A DNA stretch of 64,000 nucleotides. It comes from DATMRS01 sp035566015 (lineage in GTDB: Bacteria > Pseudomonadota > Alphaproteobacteria > Sphingomonadales > Sphingomonadaceae). The stretch is taken from contig DATMRS010000002.1 in assembly GCA_035566015.1 (NCBI GenBank), positions 62,001 to 126,000 of the forward strand. Reading direction: 5' to 3'. The notes beneath the pieces are model-generated. The model was not told the DNA's origin, did not search any database, and was given only the letters and a program-made list of their open reading frames with translations. The position numbers and the translations under genes are program-made. Below, in pieces: positions 35,449 to 45,087 of this stretch. Positions within the stretch are counted from its first letter, which is position 1. Each line of letters opens with the position of its first letter.

Positions 35449-35946
35449 ATGCGTCTTCTATTCGGCCGGCGCGCGATGCGGTGGCAGCGCGGCATGCCGC
35501 ATTTCGATATCGCCGGAGTGGCGGAACTGGGGCTGCTCGCGCTGCTCGCGATCCTGTGCGCGCGGCTGGTCTATGCGGTGGTGACGCCGGTCGGGCCGCT
35601 GGGCGACTGGCGCGCGCCGGCACCGGCGAGCGACGCATCGCCGGCGGTGCTGGGCGCGTTCGATCCCTTCTCCCGGCTGGCTTCCGCGAACGGCCCGGCG
35701 GTCGTCACCGGGGCCAATCTCACCCTCTTCGGCGTCCGGTCCGATCAGGCGACGGGGCGCGGCGCGGCGATCATCGGGCTTCCCGATGGCAGCCAGCAAA
35801 GCTTCGCGGTGGGCGAGGAGATCATCCCCGGCGTCACGCTGAAGGCGGTGGCGTTCGACGGGGTCACGGTGACGCGCGGCGGGCGAGACGAGCAGCTTTT
35901 CCTCGACCAGTCGCGACCCGCGACGGTGGTGAAGGCCGCGCCATGA
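35449..35946 (+). CDS. gspC: type II secretion system protein GspC
   Basis: Inner-membrane protein connecting the platform to the secretin. One helix (LGLLALLAILCARLVYAVV, about residues 28-46) is followed by a periplasmic HR domain (TLFGVRSDQATGRGAAIIG). At 165 residues it ends after the HR region with no PDZ domain, the short form usual in sphingomonads. A GGGGG ribosome site precedes the ATG. The stop overlaps the gspD start by 4 nt (ATGA). Confidence 0.9.
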   Translation: MRLLFGRRAMRWQRGMPHFDIAGVAELGLLALLAILCARLVYAVVTPVGPLGDWRAPAPASDASPAVLGAFDPFSRLASANGPAVVTGANLTLFGVRSDQATGRGAAIIGLPDGSQQSFAVGEEIIPGVTLKAVAFDGVTVTRGGRDEQLFLDQSRPATVVKAAP

Positions 35947-38027
35947 TCCGCGCTCTTCCTGTCATCCTCTCGCTGGCCGCACTAGCCGCGCCGGTTTCGG
36001 CGCAGCAGATATTGAACCTGCGCGACGCCGATATCCGCGCCTTCATCCAGGATGCGGCGAAGGTGACGGGCCGCACCTTCATCATCGATCCGCGCGTGCA
36101 GGGCAAAGTCTCGGTCGTCACCGATCGCCCGTTGAGCCGCACCGAATATCTGGAGGTGTTCCTCTCCACGCTGCGCGCCAACGGGCTGGTGGCCGTGTCG
36201 ACCGGCGGCGGGGCGTTCCGCGTCCAGCCGGTGGAGGGCGCATCGGCGCAGCCGGGGCTGGTCGGCAGCCGGGGCAGCCCCAACAACGCCTTCGTCACCG
36301 ATGTGCTGCGCCTGCACGCGATCGACGCCGCCTCGGCGGTGGACACGCTCCGCCCGCTCGTCAGCAAGGAAGGATCGATCAGCGCGAACCGGGGCGCGAA
36401 CAGCGTCGTCGTCGCCGATTATGCCGACAATGTCCGCCGCATCCGCGCGCTCGTTCAGCGGATCGACCGCGACGGCAGCATCACCCGCCTCGTCGCGCTC
36501 AAAAATGCCGGCGCGCGCGAGATCGCCCAGTCGCTACAGGCGCTTGTCGGCGAAGGCGGGGCCGGCGCGCGCGGCAACAGCGCGCCCGGCCCGGCGGTGG
36601 CGTCGGTGGTCGCGGTGGACAGCGCCAACGCCGTCCTGCTGCGCGGCGACGCCGCCACGGTATCGCGCCTCGCCACGATGGCGGCGGAGCTGGACCAACG
36701 CGCGGCGAGCGGCACCGAAATCCGCGTGATCTTCCTCGAACATGCCGACGCGGCGAAGCTGGTGCCGGTACTTCAGCAACTCGTCGGCCAGCAGGTCGCG
36801 CAACCGGCTGCCGCCGCCAGCGACGGCAAGGAGGATGCGCCTGCCACCGTCTCCGAACCGGCCGGGCGGCGCGGGCCGGTGATCGCCCGCTACGAAGGCG
36901 CGAACGCGATCGTCATTTCGGCGCCCGCCGACCTCCAGCGTACGCTGGGCGCGGTGATCCGTCAGCTCGATACCCAGCGCGAGCAGGTGCTGGTCGAGGC
37001 GATCATCGTCGAGATCGGCGACAATGCGGCGCGTAATCTGGGGGTGCAATTCCTGCTGGGCGGGCTGAAGGGCGGCACCGTGCCCTTCGCCGCGACCAAT
37101 TATTCGAACGTCGCGCCCAATATCCTGACGATCGCGGGCGCGCTCGCCTCGCGCAAGCTGAACACCACGACGACGACGGTGAACGGCACGACGACCACGA
37201 CGACCAATGACAATGCGGTGAGCGACCAGCTTGCGCAGGCCGCCGTCAATTCGGTGCTGGGCGCGGGCGGCAGCTTCGGCGGAGTCGCGACCGACCTCGG
37301 CAACGGCGCGATCTTCGGCGCGATCATCAACGCGGTGAAACAGGACACCGATTCGAATATTCTTTCCACGCCCTCTGTGATGACGCTCGACAATCAGGAG
37401 GCGAAGATCCTCGTCGGGCAGGAGATTCCGGTGACGACCGGGCAGGCGCTGTCGACCAATTTCGACAACGCCTTTCGCACCGTCCAGCGCCAGAATGTCG
37501 GCATCCAGCTTGAGGTAAAGCCGCAGATCAATGCGGGCGGCGCGATCAAGCTTTTCATCCGGCAGGAGGTCAGCTCGATCGCCGGTCCCGTCTCGACGAC
37601 CGACAGCGACCTTATCCTCAACAAGCGCGAGATTGAAACCACGGTCAGCGTCGAGGATGGCGAGATCATCGCTTTGGGCGGCCTGCTCGACGATAATGAG
37701 CGGCGGACGATCGAGCGGGTGCCGCTGCTGAGCGACATTCCGCTGGTGGGCGAACTATTCAAGTCGCGCTCGCGGGCGCGGGCCAAGACCAACCTGATGG
37801 TGTTCATCCGCCCCACCATCATTCGCGGCGTGGGCGATGCGCGCACCGTGGCGGCGCGGCGTTACGGCTATATCCGCGACGTGCAGGCGATCCAGCGCCC
37901 CGATCGCGAGCCGACGATCGACGAACTGGTGCGCGACTATATGGGCGCGGTCCCGCCGAGCGCGCCGGCCATCGTCACGCCGACAATGAAGACCTCCACC
38001 GAAGTGGTGCCGGGGCGAACGCCATGA
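35943..38027 (+). CDS. gspD: type II secretion system secretin GspD
   Basis: Outer-membrane channel, 694 residues. A signal peptide ends at about AAPVSAQ. N0 begins LNLRDADIRAFIQD, N1 to N3 follow to about residue 300, and the secretin core carries EAIIVEIGDNAARNLGVQ, a Thr-rich insert at about 400-430, and the C-terminal VPLLSDIPLVGELFKSR signature. The tail after about 640 is short, so no obvious pilotin-binding S-domain. Start and stop each overlap the neighbours by 4 nt. Confidence 0.96.
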   Translation: MIRALPVILSLAALAAPVSAQQILNLRDADIRAFIQDAAKVTGRTFIIDPRVQGKVSVVTDRPLSRTEYLEVFLSTLRANGLVAVSTGGGAFRVQPVEGASAQPGLVGSRGSPNNAFVTDVLRLHAIDAASAVDTLRPLVSKEGSISANRGANSVVVADYADNVRRIRALVQRIDRDGSITRLVALKNAGAREIAQSLQALVGEGGAGARGNSAPGPAVASVVAVDSANAVLLRGDAATVSRLATMAAELDQRAASGTEIRVIFLEHADAAKLVPVLQQLVGQQVAQPAAAASDGKEDAPATVSEPAGRRGPVIARYEGANAIVISAPADLQRTLGAVIRQLDTQREQVLVEAIIVEIGDNAARNLGVQFLLGGLKGGTVPFAATNYSNVAPNILTIAGALASRKLNTTTTTVNGTTTTTTNDNAVSDQLAQAAVNSVLGAGGSFGGVATDLGNGAIFGAIINAVKQDTDSNILSTPSVMTLDNQEAKILVGQEIPVTTGQALSTNFDNAFRTVQRQNVGIQLEVKPQINAGGAIKLFIRQEVSSIAGPVSTTDSDLILNKREIETTVSVEDGEIIALGGLLDDNERRTIERVPLLSDIPLVGELFKSRSRARAKTNLMVFIRPTIIRGVGDARTVAARRYGYIRDVQAIQRPDREPTIDELVRDYMGAVPPSAPAIVTPTMKTSTEVVPGRTP

Positions 38028-39559
38028 GGATCGCGCGCGGAGCGGAGATAAGCGGGCAGGGAGACATGCCCGCCGCGTCCGCGCCGCCGCTCAACCTGCC
38101 TTACGCCTTCGCCCGCGCGACCGGGGTGGTTGTGTCGGGAGCAGGCGAGACAGGGCTGATCGTGGCGCTGCGCGAGGGCGGCGATCGCCATGCGCTGCTG
38201 GAGGCGCGGCGCGTTCTCGGGCGGCCCTTCACCGTCGAGGCGGTGGCGGCGGATCGCTTCGACCGGATTTTGTCCGAACGCTATGCGATGGACGGGCAGG
38301 CGGCGGCCGATCTTGGTGGGTCACTGGGGCGCGACGAATTGAGCCTGCTGGCGAGCGATCTGCCCTCGGCGGAAGACCTGCTCGATTCGGCCGACGATGC
38401 GCCCGCTATCCGTCTCATCAACGGCATCATCGCCGATGCCGCGCGGCGCGGCGTGTCCGACATCCATGTCGAGCCTTATGAAAGCGGCCTCGTCATCCGT
38501 ATGCGGATCGACGGCGTGCTGCGCGAGACATTGCGGATGCCGCCGCACGTCGCGCCGGTGGTGGTGAGCCGGATCAAGGTGATGGCGCGGCTCGACATCG
38601 CCGAACGGCGCGTGCCGCAGGACGGGCGCATCGGCCTGACCCTCGGCGGCAAGCGGCTCGATGTCCGCGTCTCGACCCTGCCCAGCCGGGCGGGCGAGCG
38701 GGTGGTGTTGCGTATCCTCGATCGGGAAAATGCCGCGATCGGGCTGGACCGCCTCGGCCTCTCGCCCGCGATCGAGCGCCTGTATCGCGAGGCGCTGGCG
38801 GAGCCGAACGGTATCGTCCTCGTCACCGGTCCCACCGGATCGGGCAAGACGACATCGCTCTATGCCGGGCTGCAACTGCTGAACGACGGCACCCGCAATA
38901 TCCTGACGGTGGAGGACCCCGTCGAATATGCGATCGAGGGGGTGGGGCAGACGCAGGTCAATCCGAAGGTCGGCCTGAGCTTCGCCGCGGGCCTGCGCGC
39001 GATCTTACGGCAGGACCCGGACGTGGTGATGGTGGGCGAGATACGCGACCGCGAGACGGCGGAGATCGCGGTGCAGGCGTCGTTGACCGGTCACCTCGTC
39101 CTGTCGACGGTCCACACCAACGACGCGGCGGGCGCGATCACGCGGATGCGTGACATGGGGATCGAGCCGTTCCTGCTCGCCTCCACCCTGCGCGCGGTCA
39201 TCGCCCAGCGGCTGGTGCGGCGCCTCTGCCCGGCTTGCCTGACGCCCATGCTCGCGCCGGCGGCGGTGGCGGCACTGCTCGGCCTTGAGGAAGGCGAAAC
39301 GATCCATGCGGCGCAAGGCTGCGAGGCGTGCGACGGCACAGGCTATCAGGGCCGCGTCGGATTGTTCGAGGCAGTGCGCGTCGACGAGACGGTCCGCCGT
39401 CTTATCCATGACGGCGCGGACGAGGCGCTGATCGCCGCCCACGCCTTCGCCGCTTCGCCGAAATTGCGCGACGCGGCGCGAGGGCTGGTGCGCGAGGGCG
39501 TGACCACGGCGGAGGAGGCGGTGCGCGTCTCGCGGCGCGAGGAGGGCGCGGCGGCATGA
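38024..39559 (+). CDS. gspE: type II secretion system ATPase GspE
   Basis: Cytoplasmic ATPase that drives pseudopilus assembly; 511 residues. Walker A is GPTGSGKTTSLYAG, the Asp box is DIHVEPYESGLVIRMRIDG, Walker B sits in DPDVVMVGEIRDRET and the His box in VLSTVHTNDA. A tetracysteine zinc element (CPACLTP, CEACDGTGYQGR) lies near the C-terminus. All of these are intact. ATGA overlaps occur on both sides. Confidence 0.97.
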   Translation: MRIARGAEISGQGDMPAASAPPLNLPYAFARATGVVVSGAGETGLIVALREGGDRHALLEARRVLGRPFTVEAVAADRFDRILSERYAMDGQAAADLGGSLGRDELSLLASDLPSAEDLLDSADDAPAIRLINGIIADAARRGVSDIHVEPYESGLVIRMRIDGVLRETLRMPPHVAPVVVSRIKVMARLDIAERRVPQDGRIGLTLGGKRLDVRVSTLPSRAGERVVLRILDRENAAIGLDRLGLSPAIERLYREALAEPNGIVLVTGPTGSGKTTSLYAGLQLLNDGTRNILTVEDPVEYAIEGVGQTQVNPKVGLSFAAGLRAILRQDPDVVMVGEIRDRETAEIAVQASLTGHLVLSTVHTNDAAGAITRMRDMGIEPFLLASTLRAVIAQRLVRRLCPACLTPMLAPAAVAALLGLEEGETIHAAQGCEACDGTGYQGRVGLFEAVRVDETVRRLIHDGADEALIAAHAFAASPKLRDAARGLVREGVTTAEEAVRVSRREEGAAA

Positions 39560-40776
39560 GGCGCTATGCCTATCTCGCGCTCGACACCGCCGGGCGCGAA
39601 CGGCGTGGCAGCGTGCGTGCCGAGACGCTGGGCGCGGCGCGCGCGCAACTCGATGCGCGGCGCTTCCATGTCGTGCGAATCGTGGCCGAGGCGGACGCGT
39701 CCGCCTTGCTCTCCCGCCGGGCATCGTCTGCGCGGCGGCGGCTGCGGACGAAGGACCTCACGCTCTTCACGCGCCAGCTTGCGACGCTGGTGCAGGTTAC
39801 GCCGCTGGAGGAGGCCCTGCGCACCGTCGTCCGGCAGGCCGAAGGCGCGAAGGTGCGGGCGGTGCTGGGCGCGGTGCATGCCGGGGTGGTCGAGGGGCGG
39901 CGGCTGGCGGATGCGATGGCGCGCGAGCCGGCGAGCTTTCCGCCGCTCTATCGCGCGATGATCGCGGCGGGCGAAGGATCGGGGGCGCTGCCGACGCTGC
40001 TGGAGCGTGTGGCCGATCTCCTCGAACGGCAGGCGAAGATACGCGGCAAGATCGTGACCGCGCTCGCTTACCCGCTCATCCTCGCGCTGGTCGCGGCGGG
40101 TGTGGTGACGGCGCTGATGCTGTTCGTGGTGCCTGAAGTGGTCGCGCAGTTCGACGGCGTCGGCCAGCAACTACCCCTGCTGACCCGCATCGTCATCGGG
40201 ATTTCGACCTTTCTGGCGCGCTGGTGGTGGGCGCTCGCGCTCGGCCTAGTGGTCGCCGCCTTCGCCGCATGGCGCGCTCTCCGCAATCCGGCGACGCGCC
40301 TCGCCTTCGACGGCGCGCTGCTGCGGGTGCCGCTGCTCGGGCGGCTGATCCGCGATCTGCATGCCGCGCGGATGAGCCGCACGCTGGCGACGATGGTGGC
40401 GAGCCGCCTGCCGCTGCTCGACGGGCTGGCGCTGACGATCGGCACGATCCGCAATCATGCCCTGCGCGCCGCCACCGCCGACATTGTCGAGGCGGTGCGC
40501 GGCGGCGGCGGGCTTTCCGCCGCCTTCGGCCGGGCAGGACTGTTCCCGCCGCTGCTGGTCCACATGATGGCGTCGGGCGAGGCGTCGGGGCGGCTCGACA
40601 TGATGCTGGAGCGCGCCGCCGATTATCTGGAACGAGAATTCGATACCTTCACCGCGACGATGCTCGCGCTGCTCGAACCCGCGATCATCGTGGTGATGGG
40701 CGGGCTCGTCGCGCTGATCGTGCTGTCGATCCTGCTTCCCATTCTGCAACTCGATGCGCTCGCCGGCGCGCTATGA
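39556..40776 (+). CDS. gspF: type II secretion system platform protein GspF
   Basis: A 406-residue inner-membrane protein with two T2SSF repeats (about 70-195 and 275-395) and three helices (about 172-195, 222-242, 377-398). LFTRQLATLVQ and ARMSRTLATMVAS open the two repeats, and EPAIIVVMGGLVALIVLSIL closes the second. It anchors GspE to the platform. It overlaps gspE by 4 nt. Confidence 0.95.
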   Translation: MRRYAYLALDTAGRERRGSVRAETLGAARAQLDARRFHVVRIVAEADASALLSRRASSARRRLRTKDLTLFTRQLATLVQVTPLEEALRTVVRQAEGAKVRAVLGAVHAGVVEGRRLADAMAREPASFPPLYRAMIAAGEGSGALPTLLERVADLLERQAKIRGKIVTALAYPLILALVAAGVVTALMLFVVPEVVAQFDGVGQQLPLLTRIVIGISTFLARWWWALALGLVVAAFAAWRALRNPATRLAFDGALLRVPLLGRLIRDLHAARMSRTLATMVASRLPLLDGLALTIGTIRNHALRAATADIVEAVRGGGGLSAAFGRAGLFPPLLVHMMASGEASGRLDMMLERAADYLEREFDTFTATMLALLEPAIIVVMGGLVALIVLSILLPILQLDALAGAL

Positions 40777-40784
40777 GGTGTGTC

Positions 40785-41222
40785 ATGTCCATTGCCCAAC
40801 GCCGCCCCGCCGAACGGGGCTTCACGCTTATCGAGTTGATGGTCGTGATCGTCATCATCGGCCTGCTGGCGACGGTGGTGGTCATCAACGTCTTTCCCGC
40901 GCAGGATCAGGCGCGCGTCACCAAGGCGAAGGCTGACATAGCCCTGCTGGAACAGGCGGCCGAAATGTATCGGCTCGACAATCTCACCTATCCCACCACC
41001 AGTCAGGGACTGGCGGCGCTGCTCTCTCCACCGACGAGCCTGACGGAGGCGGGCCGTTATCGCCCGGGCGGCTATATAAAGAGGCTGCCTAAAGACCCGT
41101 GGGGCAATGCCTATCTTTACGCCATGCCCGGCCAGCATGGTGCGTTCGACATTTATAGCCTGGGTGCGGACGGCCAGCCGGGCGGCGAAGGGAATGATGC
41201 GGATATCGGCAGCTGGCAATGA
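40785..41222 (+). CDS. gspG: major pseudopilin GspG
   Basis: A 145-residue major pseudopilin with class III leader RPAERG before FTLIELMVVIVII (cleavage after Gly, Phe+1, Glu+5). The C-terminal calcium-site region DPWGNAYLYAMPGQHG, YSLGADGQPGGEG and DADIGSW is typical. ATG at 40785 has GAGGTG 5 nt upstream. An ATG at 40773 would overlap the gspF stop by 4 nt and adds four residues to the leader; both are possible. Confidence 0.95.
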   Translation: MSIAQRRPAERGFTLIELMVVIVIIGLLATVVVINVFPAQDQARVTKAKADIALLEQAAEMYRLDNLTYPTTSQGLAALLSPPTSLTEAGRYRPGGYIKRLPKDPWGNAYLYAMPGQHGAFDIYSLGADGQPGGEGNDADIGSWQ

Positions 41223-41643
41223 GCGCGGCTTCACGCTCCTAGAACTGCTGGCCGTGCTTGCGATCGTCGGGCTGGCCTCGGCGGCGGTGATGCTGGCGAT
41301 CCCCGATCGGCAGGGATCGCTCCGCCATGATGCCGAGCGTTTTGCCGCACGGGTCCGCGCCGCCGGCGACGAGGCGGTGATCGGCGCGCATGCGATCCGG
41401 CTGCGCATCACGCCCACGGGTTATGGCTTCGAACGGCGCGATCACGGCGAGTGGCGCGCGATGACCGATCCGCCGTTCCAGCCGCTCCGCTGGGGGCAGG
41501 GCGTGACGAGCGATCCCGCGACCGCGCGGCTGCTGTTCGATCCGACCGTGCTTGCCGATCCGCTGACGCTCATCTTGCGGCGGGAGAGTGCGCGCGTGAC
41601 CGTGCGGATCGAGGGCGACGGGGCGGTGCATGTCGCGCCGTAA
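41194..41643 (+). CDS. gspH: minor pseudopilin GspH
   Basis: A 149-residue minor pseudopilin. Leader AGNERG precedes FTLLELLAVLAIVGLASAAVML, with Glu+5 present. The globular part (about residues 45-149) ends RIEGDGAVHVAP. It overlaps the gspG end by 29 nt and the gspI start by 14 nt. AAGGGA precedes the ATG; a second ATG is 3 nt downstream. Confidence 0.9.
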   Translation: MMRISAAGNERGFTLLELLAVLAIVGLASAAVMLAIPDRQGSLRHDAERFAARVRAAGDEAVIGAHAIRLRITPTGYGFERRDHGEWRAMTDPPFQPLRWGQGVTSDPATARLLFDPTVLADPLTLILRRESARVTVRIEGDGAVHVAP

Positions 41644-41992
41644 CGGCTTCACGCTGATCGAGCTGCTCGTCGCGCTGGCGATCTTCAGCCTCGCCGCGAT
41701 CGCACTGCTGCGCCTGCAAGGCGTGACGCTGGCGAGTACCGCCGTGCTGGAGGACAGGCTGATCGGCCAGATCGTCGCGCGCAACGTGGGCGTGCTGGCG
41801 CTCACCGATCCCGAGCCGCCGCCATTGGGCCGGATCGAAGGCGACGAGGCGAACGGGAAGCGCGTTTGGCACTGGACGCGCACCGTTACGCATACGCCCG
41901 AGCCGGGTATCCAGCGCATCGATATCAGCGTTCGCGACGACAAGGGCCAGCCGGCGGGCGCGCTCACCCTGTTTCGGGCGGTCGTTCCATGA
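41630..41992 (+). CDS. gspI: minor pseudopilin GspI
   Basis: A 120-residue tip pseudopilin. MSRRNG is the leader and FTLIELLVALAIFSLAAIALL the helix, with Glu+5. The C-terminal part carries the GspI pattern of WHWTRTV and IQRIDISVRD. It forms the tip complex with GspJ and GspK, whose genes follow directly. Four-base overlap with gspJ. Confidence 0.93.
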   Translation: MSRRNGFTLIELLVALAIFSLAAIALLRLQGVTLASTAVLEDRLIGQIVARNVGVLALTDPEPPPLGRIEGDEANGKRVWHWTRTVTHTPEPGIQRIDISVRDDKGQPAGALTLFRAVVP

Positions 41993-42570
41993 CGCGCCCA
42001 GCGGAACAGGGCTTTACACTCGTCGAGTTGCTGGTCGCCCTTTTCGTTTTCGCAGTGCTGGCGATGGCGGGGGTGGCGCTGTTCGGCTTCAGCGTGCGCG
42101 CGCAGGATGCGGCGAAGATCAGGCAGGGGGAAATCGCCGCGATCCGGCGGCTGGACGCGATTCTCACCGCCGATCTCGCGCAGGCGACGACGCGGCTGCC
42201 CCGCGACACGACGGGCGTTGCCCAGGTCGCCTTTCAGGGTGGATCGGCCGCGTTGCTTTTCACCCGGCGCGGTTGGGATAACCCCGAGGGCAAACCGCGC
42301 GCGTCGGTGCAGCGCGTCGAATATCGGCTGGCGGGTGACAGGATCGAGCGGCGTGCCTGGCCGATGCTCGACGGCACGGAAGCGGGGCCGCCCGTGACGA
42401 TCGTGCGCGGCGTGCGGGCGCTGACGCTGCGCTATCGTGACGAGGGCGAGTGGCGGGCGCGCTGGGACCCGCTTCGCCCCGCCGCGCTGCCGAGCGCGGT
42501 TGAGACGGTGGTTGAGATCGAGGGCGTCGGCCCGGTTCGCATGCTGTTCGTCACCGGGGCCGGGCAATGA
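41989..42570 (+). CDS. gspJ: minor pseudopilin GspJ
   Basis: A 193-residue pseudopilin. Leader MTRPAEQG precedes FTLVELLVALFVFAVLAMAG, with Glu+5. The body has LDAILTADLAQATTR, LFTRRGWDNPEGKPRAS and LRYRDEGEWRARWDP, which are family hallmarks. The ATG overlaps gspI by 4 nt and the stop overlaps gspK by 4 nt. Confidence 0.94.
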   Translation: MTRPAEQGFTLVELLVALFVFAVLAMAGVALFGFSVRAQDAAKIRQGEIAAIRRLDAILTADLAQATTRLPRDTTGVAQVAFQGGSAALLFTRRGWDNPEGKPRASVQRVEYRLAGDRIERRAWPMLDGTEAGPPVTIVRGVRALTLRYRDEGEWRARWDPLRPAALPSAVETVVEIEGVGPVRMLFVTGAGQ

Positions 42571-43547
42571 AGCGCGGCGAGCGTGGGGCGGCGCTACTCG
42601 TGGTCTTGCTGCTCGTCGCAGCGATGGCGGCGCTCTCGGTCGTCGCGCTCGAACGCCTGCGGCTCTCGACGCATCTTTCGGCGAACGGCGCGGCGCTCGA
42701 TCAGGCGCGCGCGCTCGCTTATGGGGCCGAGGCGCTGGTGACGACGCGCATTACCCGTCTCAACGCGCTTGATCCGGCGCGGACGACAGGCCGAAACGGG
42801 TGGAACGGTCGAACGGAAAAGCTCGCCCTGCCGAACGGCGGCACCGCCACCGCCCGCATCTCCGATGGCGGCAATTGCTTCAACCTCAACAGCGTCGCCG
42901 AGGGCAGCGTGCCCACGCGCCTCACCGCGCGCGAAACGGGCATCGCCCAGTTCATCGCCCTGATGACCCTTCTGGGGGTCGACGCGCCGCGCGCCGCATC
43001 GGTTGCCTCTGCGCTGGCCGACTGGATCGACGGCGATTCAGTCCCCCGGCCGGGCGGAGCGGAGGACGAGCAGTATCTGCGGCTCGACCCGCCCTATCGC
43101 ACCGGCAACACCCTGCTCGCCGATGTAAGCGAGCTGCGCGCCGTCGCCGGGGTCACGCCGGCCCTCTATGATCGGCTGCGGCCGTGGGTCTGCGCGCTGC
43201 CGACGACCGATCTGTCGCCGATCAACGTCAACACGCTGTTGCCTGATCGCGCGCCGCTGGTGGCGATGCTGATCCCTGGCCGCCTCGATCCCGCCCGCGC
43301 GCGGGCGATGTTGCAGGCGCGTCCCGCGGACGGCTTTTCCAGCCTCGATCAGTTCTGGCGGCTGGCCACCTCGGCGGGGCTGACCCCCGACATGGACGCG
43401 CAGCAGCAACTGGTCTTACGGACGCGCTGGTTCCGCCTCGACCTTGACGTCGATATAAGTGGCGCGCAGTTGACCGAGCGGGCGCTGATCGACGGCGGGC
43501 TGCGGCCCGCGCGGCTGATCGAGAGGCAATGGGGGAGCGACGAATGA
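42567..43547 (+). CDS. gspK: minor pseudopilin GspK
   Basis: A 326-residue atypical pseudopilin that caps the tip. Leader KRGERG precedes AALLVVLLLVAAMAALSVVA and lacks Glu+5, as GspK proteins do. The large globular insert includes GGNCFNLNSVAEG, ADWIDGDSVPRPGGAED and LPTTDLSPINVNTLLP, and a helix-hairpin-helix-like part follows. Four-base overlaps at both ends. Confidence 0.95.
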   Translation: MKRGERGAALLVVLLLVAAMAALSVVALERLRLSTHLSANGAALDQARALAYGAEALVTTRITRLNALDPARTTGRNGWNGRTEKLALPNGGTATARISDGGNCFNLNSVAEGSVPTRLTARETGIAQFIALMTLLGVDAPRAASVASALADWIDGDSVPRPGGAEDEQYLRLDPPYRTGNTLLADVSELRAVAGVTPALYDRLRPWVCALPTTDLSPINVNTLLPDRAPLVAMLIPGRLDPARARAMLQARPADGFSSLDQFWRLATSAGLTPDMDAQQQLVLRTRWFRLDLDVDISGAQLTERALIDGGLRPARLIERQWGSDE

Positions 43548-44620
43548 CCGGGGGGCGCTTCCTCCTGCTCTTTGCCGACGAAGGCGGCGGCTGGTGGCGG
43601 CTGCGCGAGGGTGCGGTGATCGCGCGCGGGGACGCATGGCCCGGCGCGGCGGAGGACGAGCGCGTCGTCCTGATCGTACCGGGCGCCGATGTCGCCTTGC
43701 ATTGGGTGGACCTGCCCGCTCTCGCGCCGCGTCAGGCGCTCGCCGCCGCGCGGCTGCTGGCGGCGGAGAAGAGCGCCGGGCCGGTCGAACGGCTCCATAT
43801 CGCATTGGGGCGGACGGAGGAGGAACGGCGCCCGCTTGCGCTCGTCTCGGTCGATCGGATGTGCGGCTGGCTGGATGCTGCCGCGACAGCGGGGATCGAT
43901 CCTGATCATGTCGTGCCCGCGCCCCTGCTTCTTCCCTCGTCCGGAGAGGTGGTCCGATGGGAGCGGAGCGGCCAGCACAATGTGCGCGGCCCGCATCTGG
44001 CCTTCGCCGCCGAGCCGGGGCTGGCCGAAATGGTTACGCCGGGCGCAAAGGCGCTGGACGACAAGGCGGTTGAAGCCGGGCTGGATGCGGCGCTGGCGTC
44101 GATGCCGCTCGACTTGCGGCAGGGTGTCTTTGCAAAGCGGCGGCGATGGCGGCCCGAAGGCGATCTGGTGCGGCGGCTGGCGCTGATCGCGGCGGCGTGC
44201 CTGCTGGTCGCGCTGGCGATCCCGCTCATTCTACTCCTCAAAACCAGTTTCGCGGCCGACCGGATCGAAGCGGAGGCGCGGACCGTCGCGCGGTCGGCGC
44301 TGCCGCGCGGCGCGGCGGATGCGGCCGATCCCTCGGCGGCGCTCGCGGCGCGGCTGACGGGCCTGCGCGGGGGCGGGGCGGGCTTCACCGCGACCGCCGC
44401 TACCCTGTTCGCGGCGGTGCGCGACACCGCCAATGTCGAGCTGGCAGGGCTGCGTTTCGGAAAGAACGGCACGCTGCGCGCCACGGTCGAGGCCGGCACC
44501 GCGCGGGACATCGACGCACTCGCCCGGCGGATCGAGGCGGACGGCTTCGCGGTCGGGCAGGGCGAGGCGCAGCCCGGCGGCGGCCGACAGATCGGCGAAC
44601 TGACGATGCGGCCACGATGA
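43544..44620 (+). CDS. gspL: type II secretion system protein GspL
   Basis: A 358-residue platform protein. A cytoplasmic actin-like domain (about 1-215) binds GspE, one helix follows (LIAAACLLVALAIPLILLL, about 216-236), then a periplasmic ferredoxin-like domain. The start at 43544 overlaps gspK by 4 nt and has GGGGGAG upstream; an ATG at 43529 is an alternative. Recognition is mostly by position and domain plan, because GspL sequences are poorly conserved. Confidence 0.88.
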   Translation: MTGGRFLLLFADEGGGWWRLREGAVIARGDAWPGAAEDERVVLIVPGADVALHWVDLPALAPRQALAAARLLAAEKSAGPVERLHIALGRTEEERRPLALVSVDRMCGWLDAAATAGIDPDHVVPAPLLLPSSGEVVRWERSGQHNVRGPHLAFAAEPGLAEMVTPGAKALDDKAVEAGLDAALASMPLDLRQGVFAKRRRWRPEGDLVRRLALIAAACLLVALAIPLILLLKTSFAADRIEAEARTVARSALPRGAADAADPSAALAARLTGLRGGGAGFTATAATLFAAVRDTANVELAGLRFGKNGTLRATVEAGTARDIDALARRIEADGFAVGQGEAQPGGGRQIGELTMRPR

Positions 44621-45087
44621 ACGGCTGGTGGCGCGAACGCAGCGTGCGCGAGCAACGATTGCTCCTGCTGATGACGGCGTTGTTCGTCGCTGTGATGCTA
44701 TGGCTGGCAATCGTCCGCCCGCTCGCGGCCGCACTCGTTCGCGCGCGTCATCGGCAGGCGGCTGCGGTAACGGCGCTCGCTGCGGTGCGCGAACAGGCGA
44801 CCGCACTTGAGGCATTGCGGAAAAGCATGCCGACCCGACCCACCACGCCGATCGCAACTTTCGTCGGCGGGCAGGCGCGGGCGGCCGGCTTTAGCGGTTT
44901 CCACGTTGCGGCGGCAGGCGACGAGCGGGCGACGATCACGATCGACGCGGTGCGCCCGCAAGCCTTTTTCGGCTGGATCGCCCGTCTGGAGCGCGAACAG
45001 GGCCTCGTCGTCGACAGCCTGAGCGCGCGCGCCAATAGCGATGCGACACTGGCGGTGGAGGCGCGGTTGCGCGTGGCGGCTTCGTGA
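44617..45087 (+). CDS. gspM: type II secretion system protein GspM
   Basis: A 156-residue single-pass platform protein. A short cytoplasmic N-terminus (MNGWWRERSVREQRL) contains the WW...R.REQ pattern of GspM, followed by a helix (LLLMTALFVAVMLWLAIVRP) and a periplasmic ferredoxin-like domain that pairs with GspL. It overlaps gspL by 4 nt and gspN by 4 nt (GTGA). Confidence 0.88.
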   Translation: MNGWWRERSVREQRLLLLMTALFVAVMLWLAIVRPLAAALVRARHRQAAAVTALAAVREQATALEALRKSMPTRPTTPIATFVGGQARAAGFSGFHVAAAGDERATITIDAVRPQAFFGWIARLEREQGLVVDSLSARANSDATLAVEARLRVAAS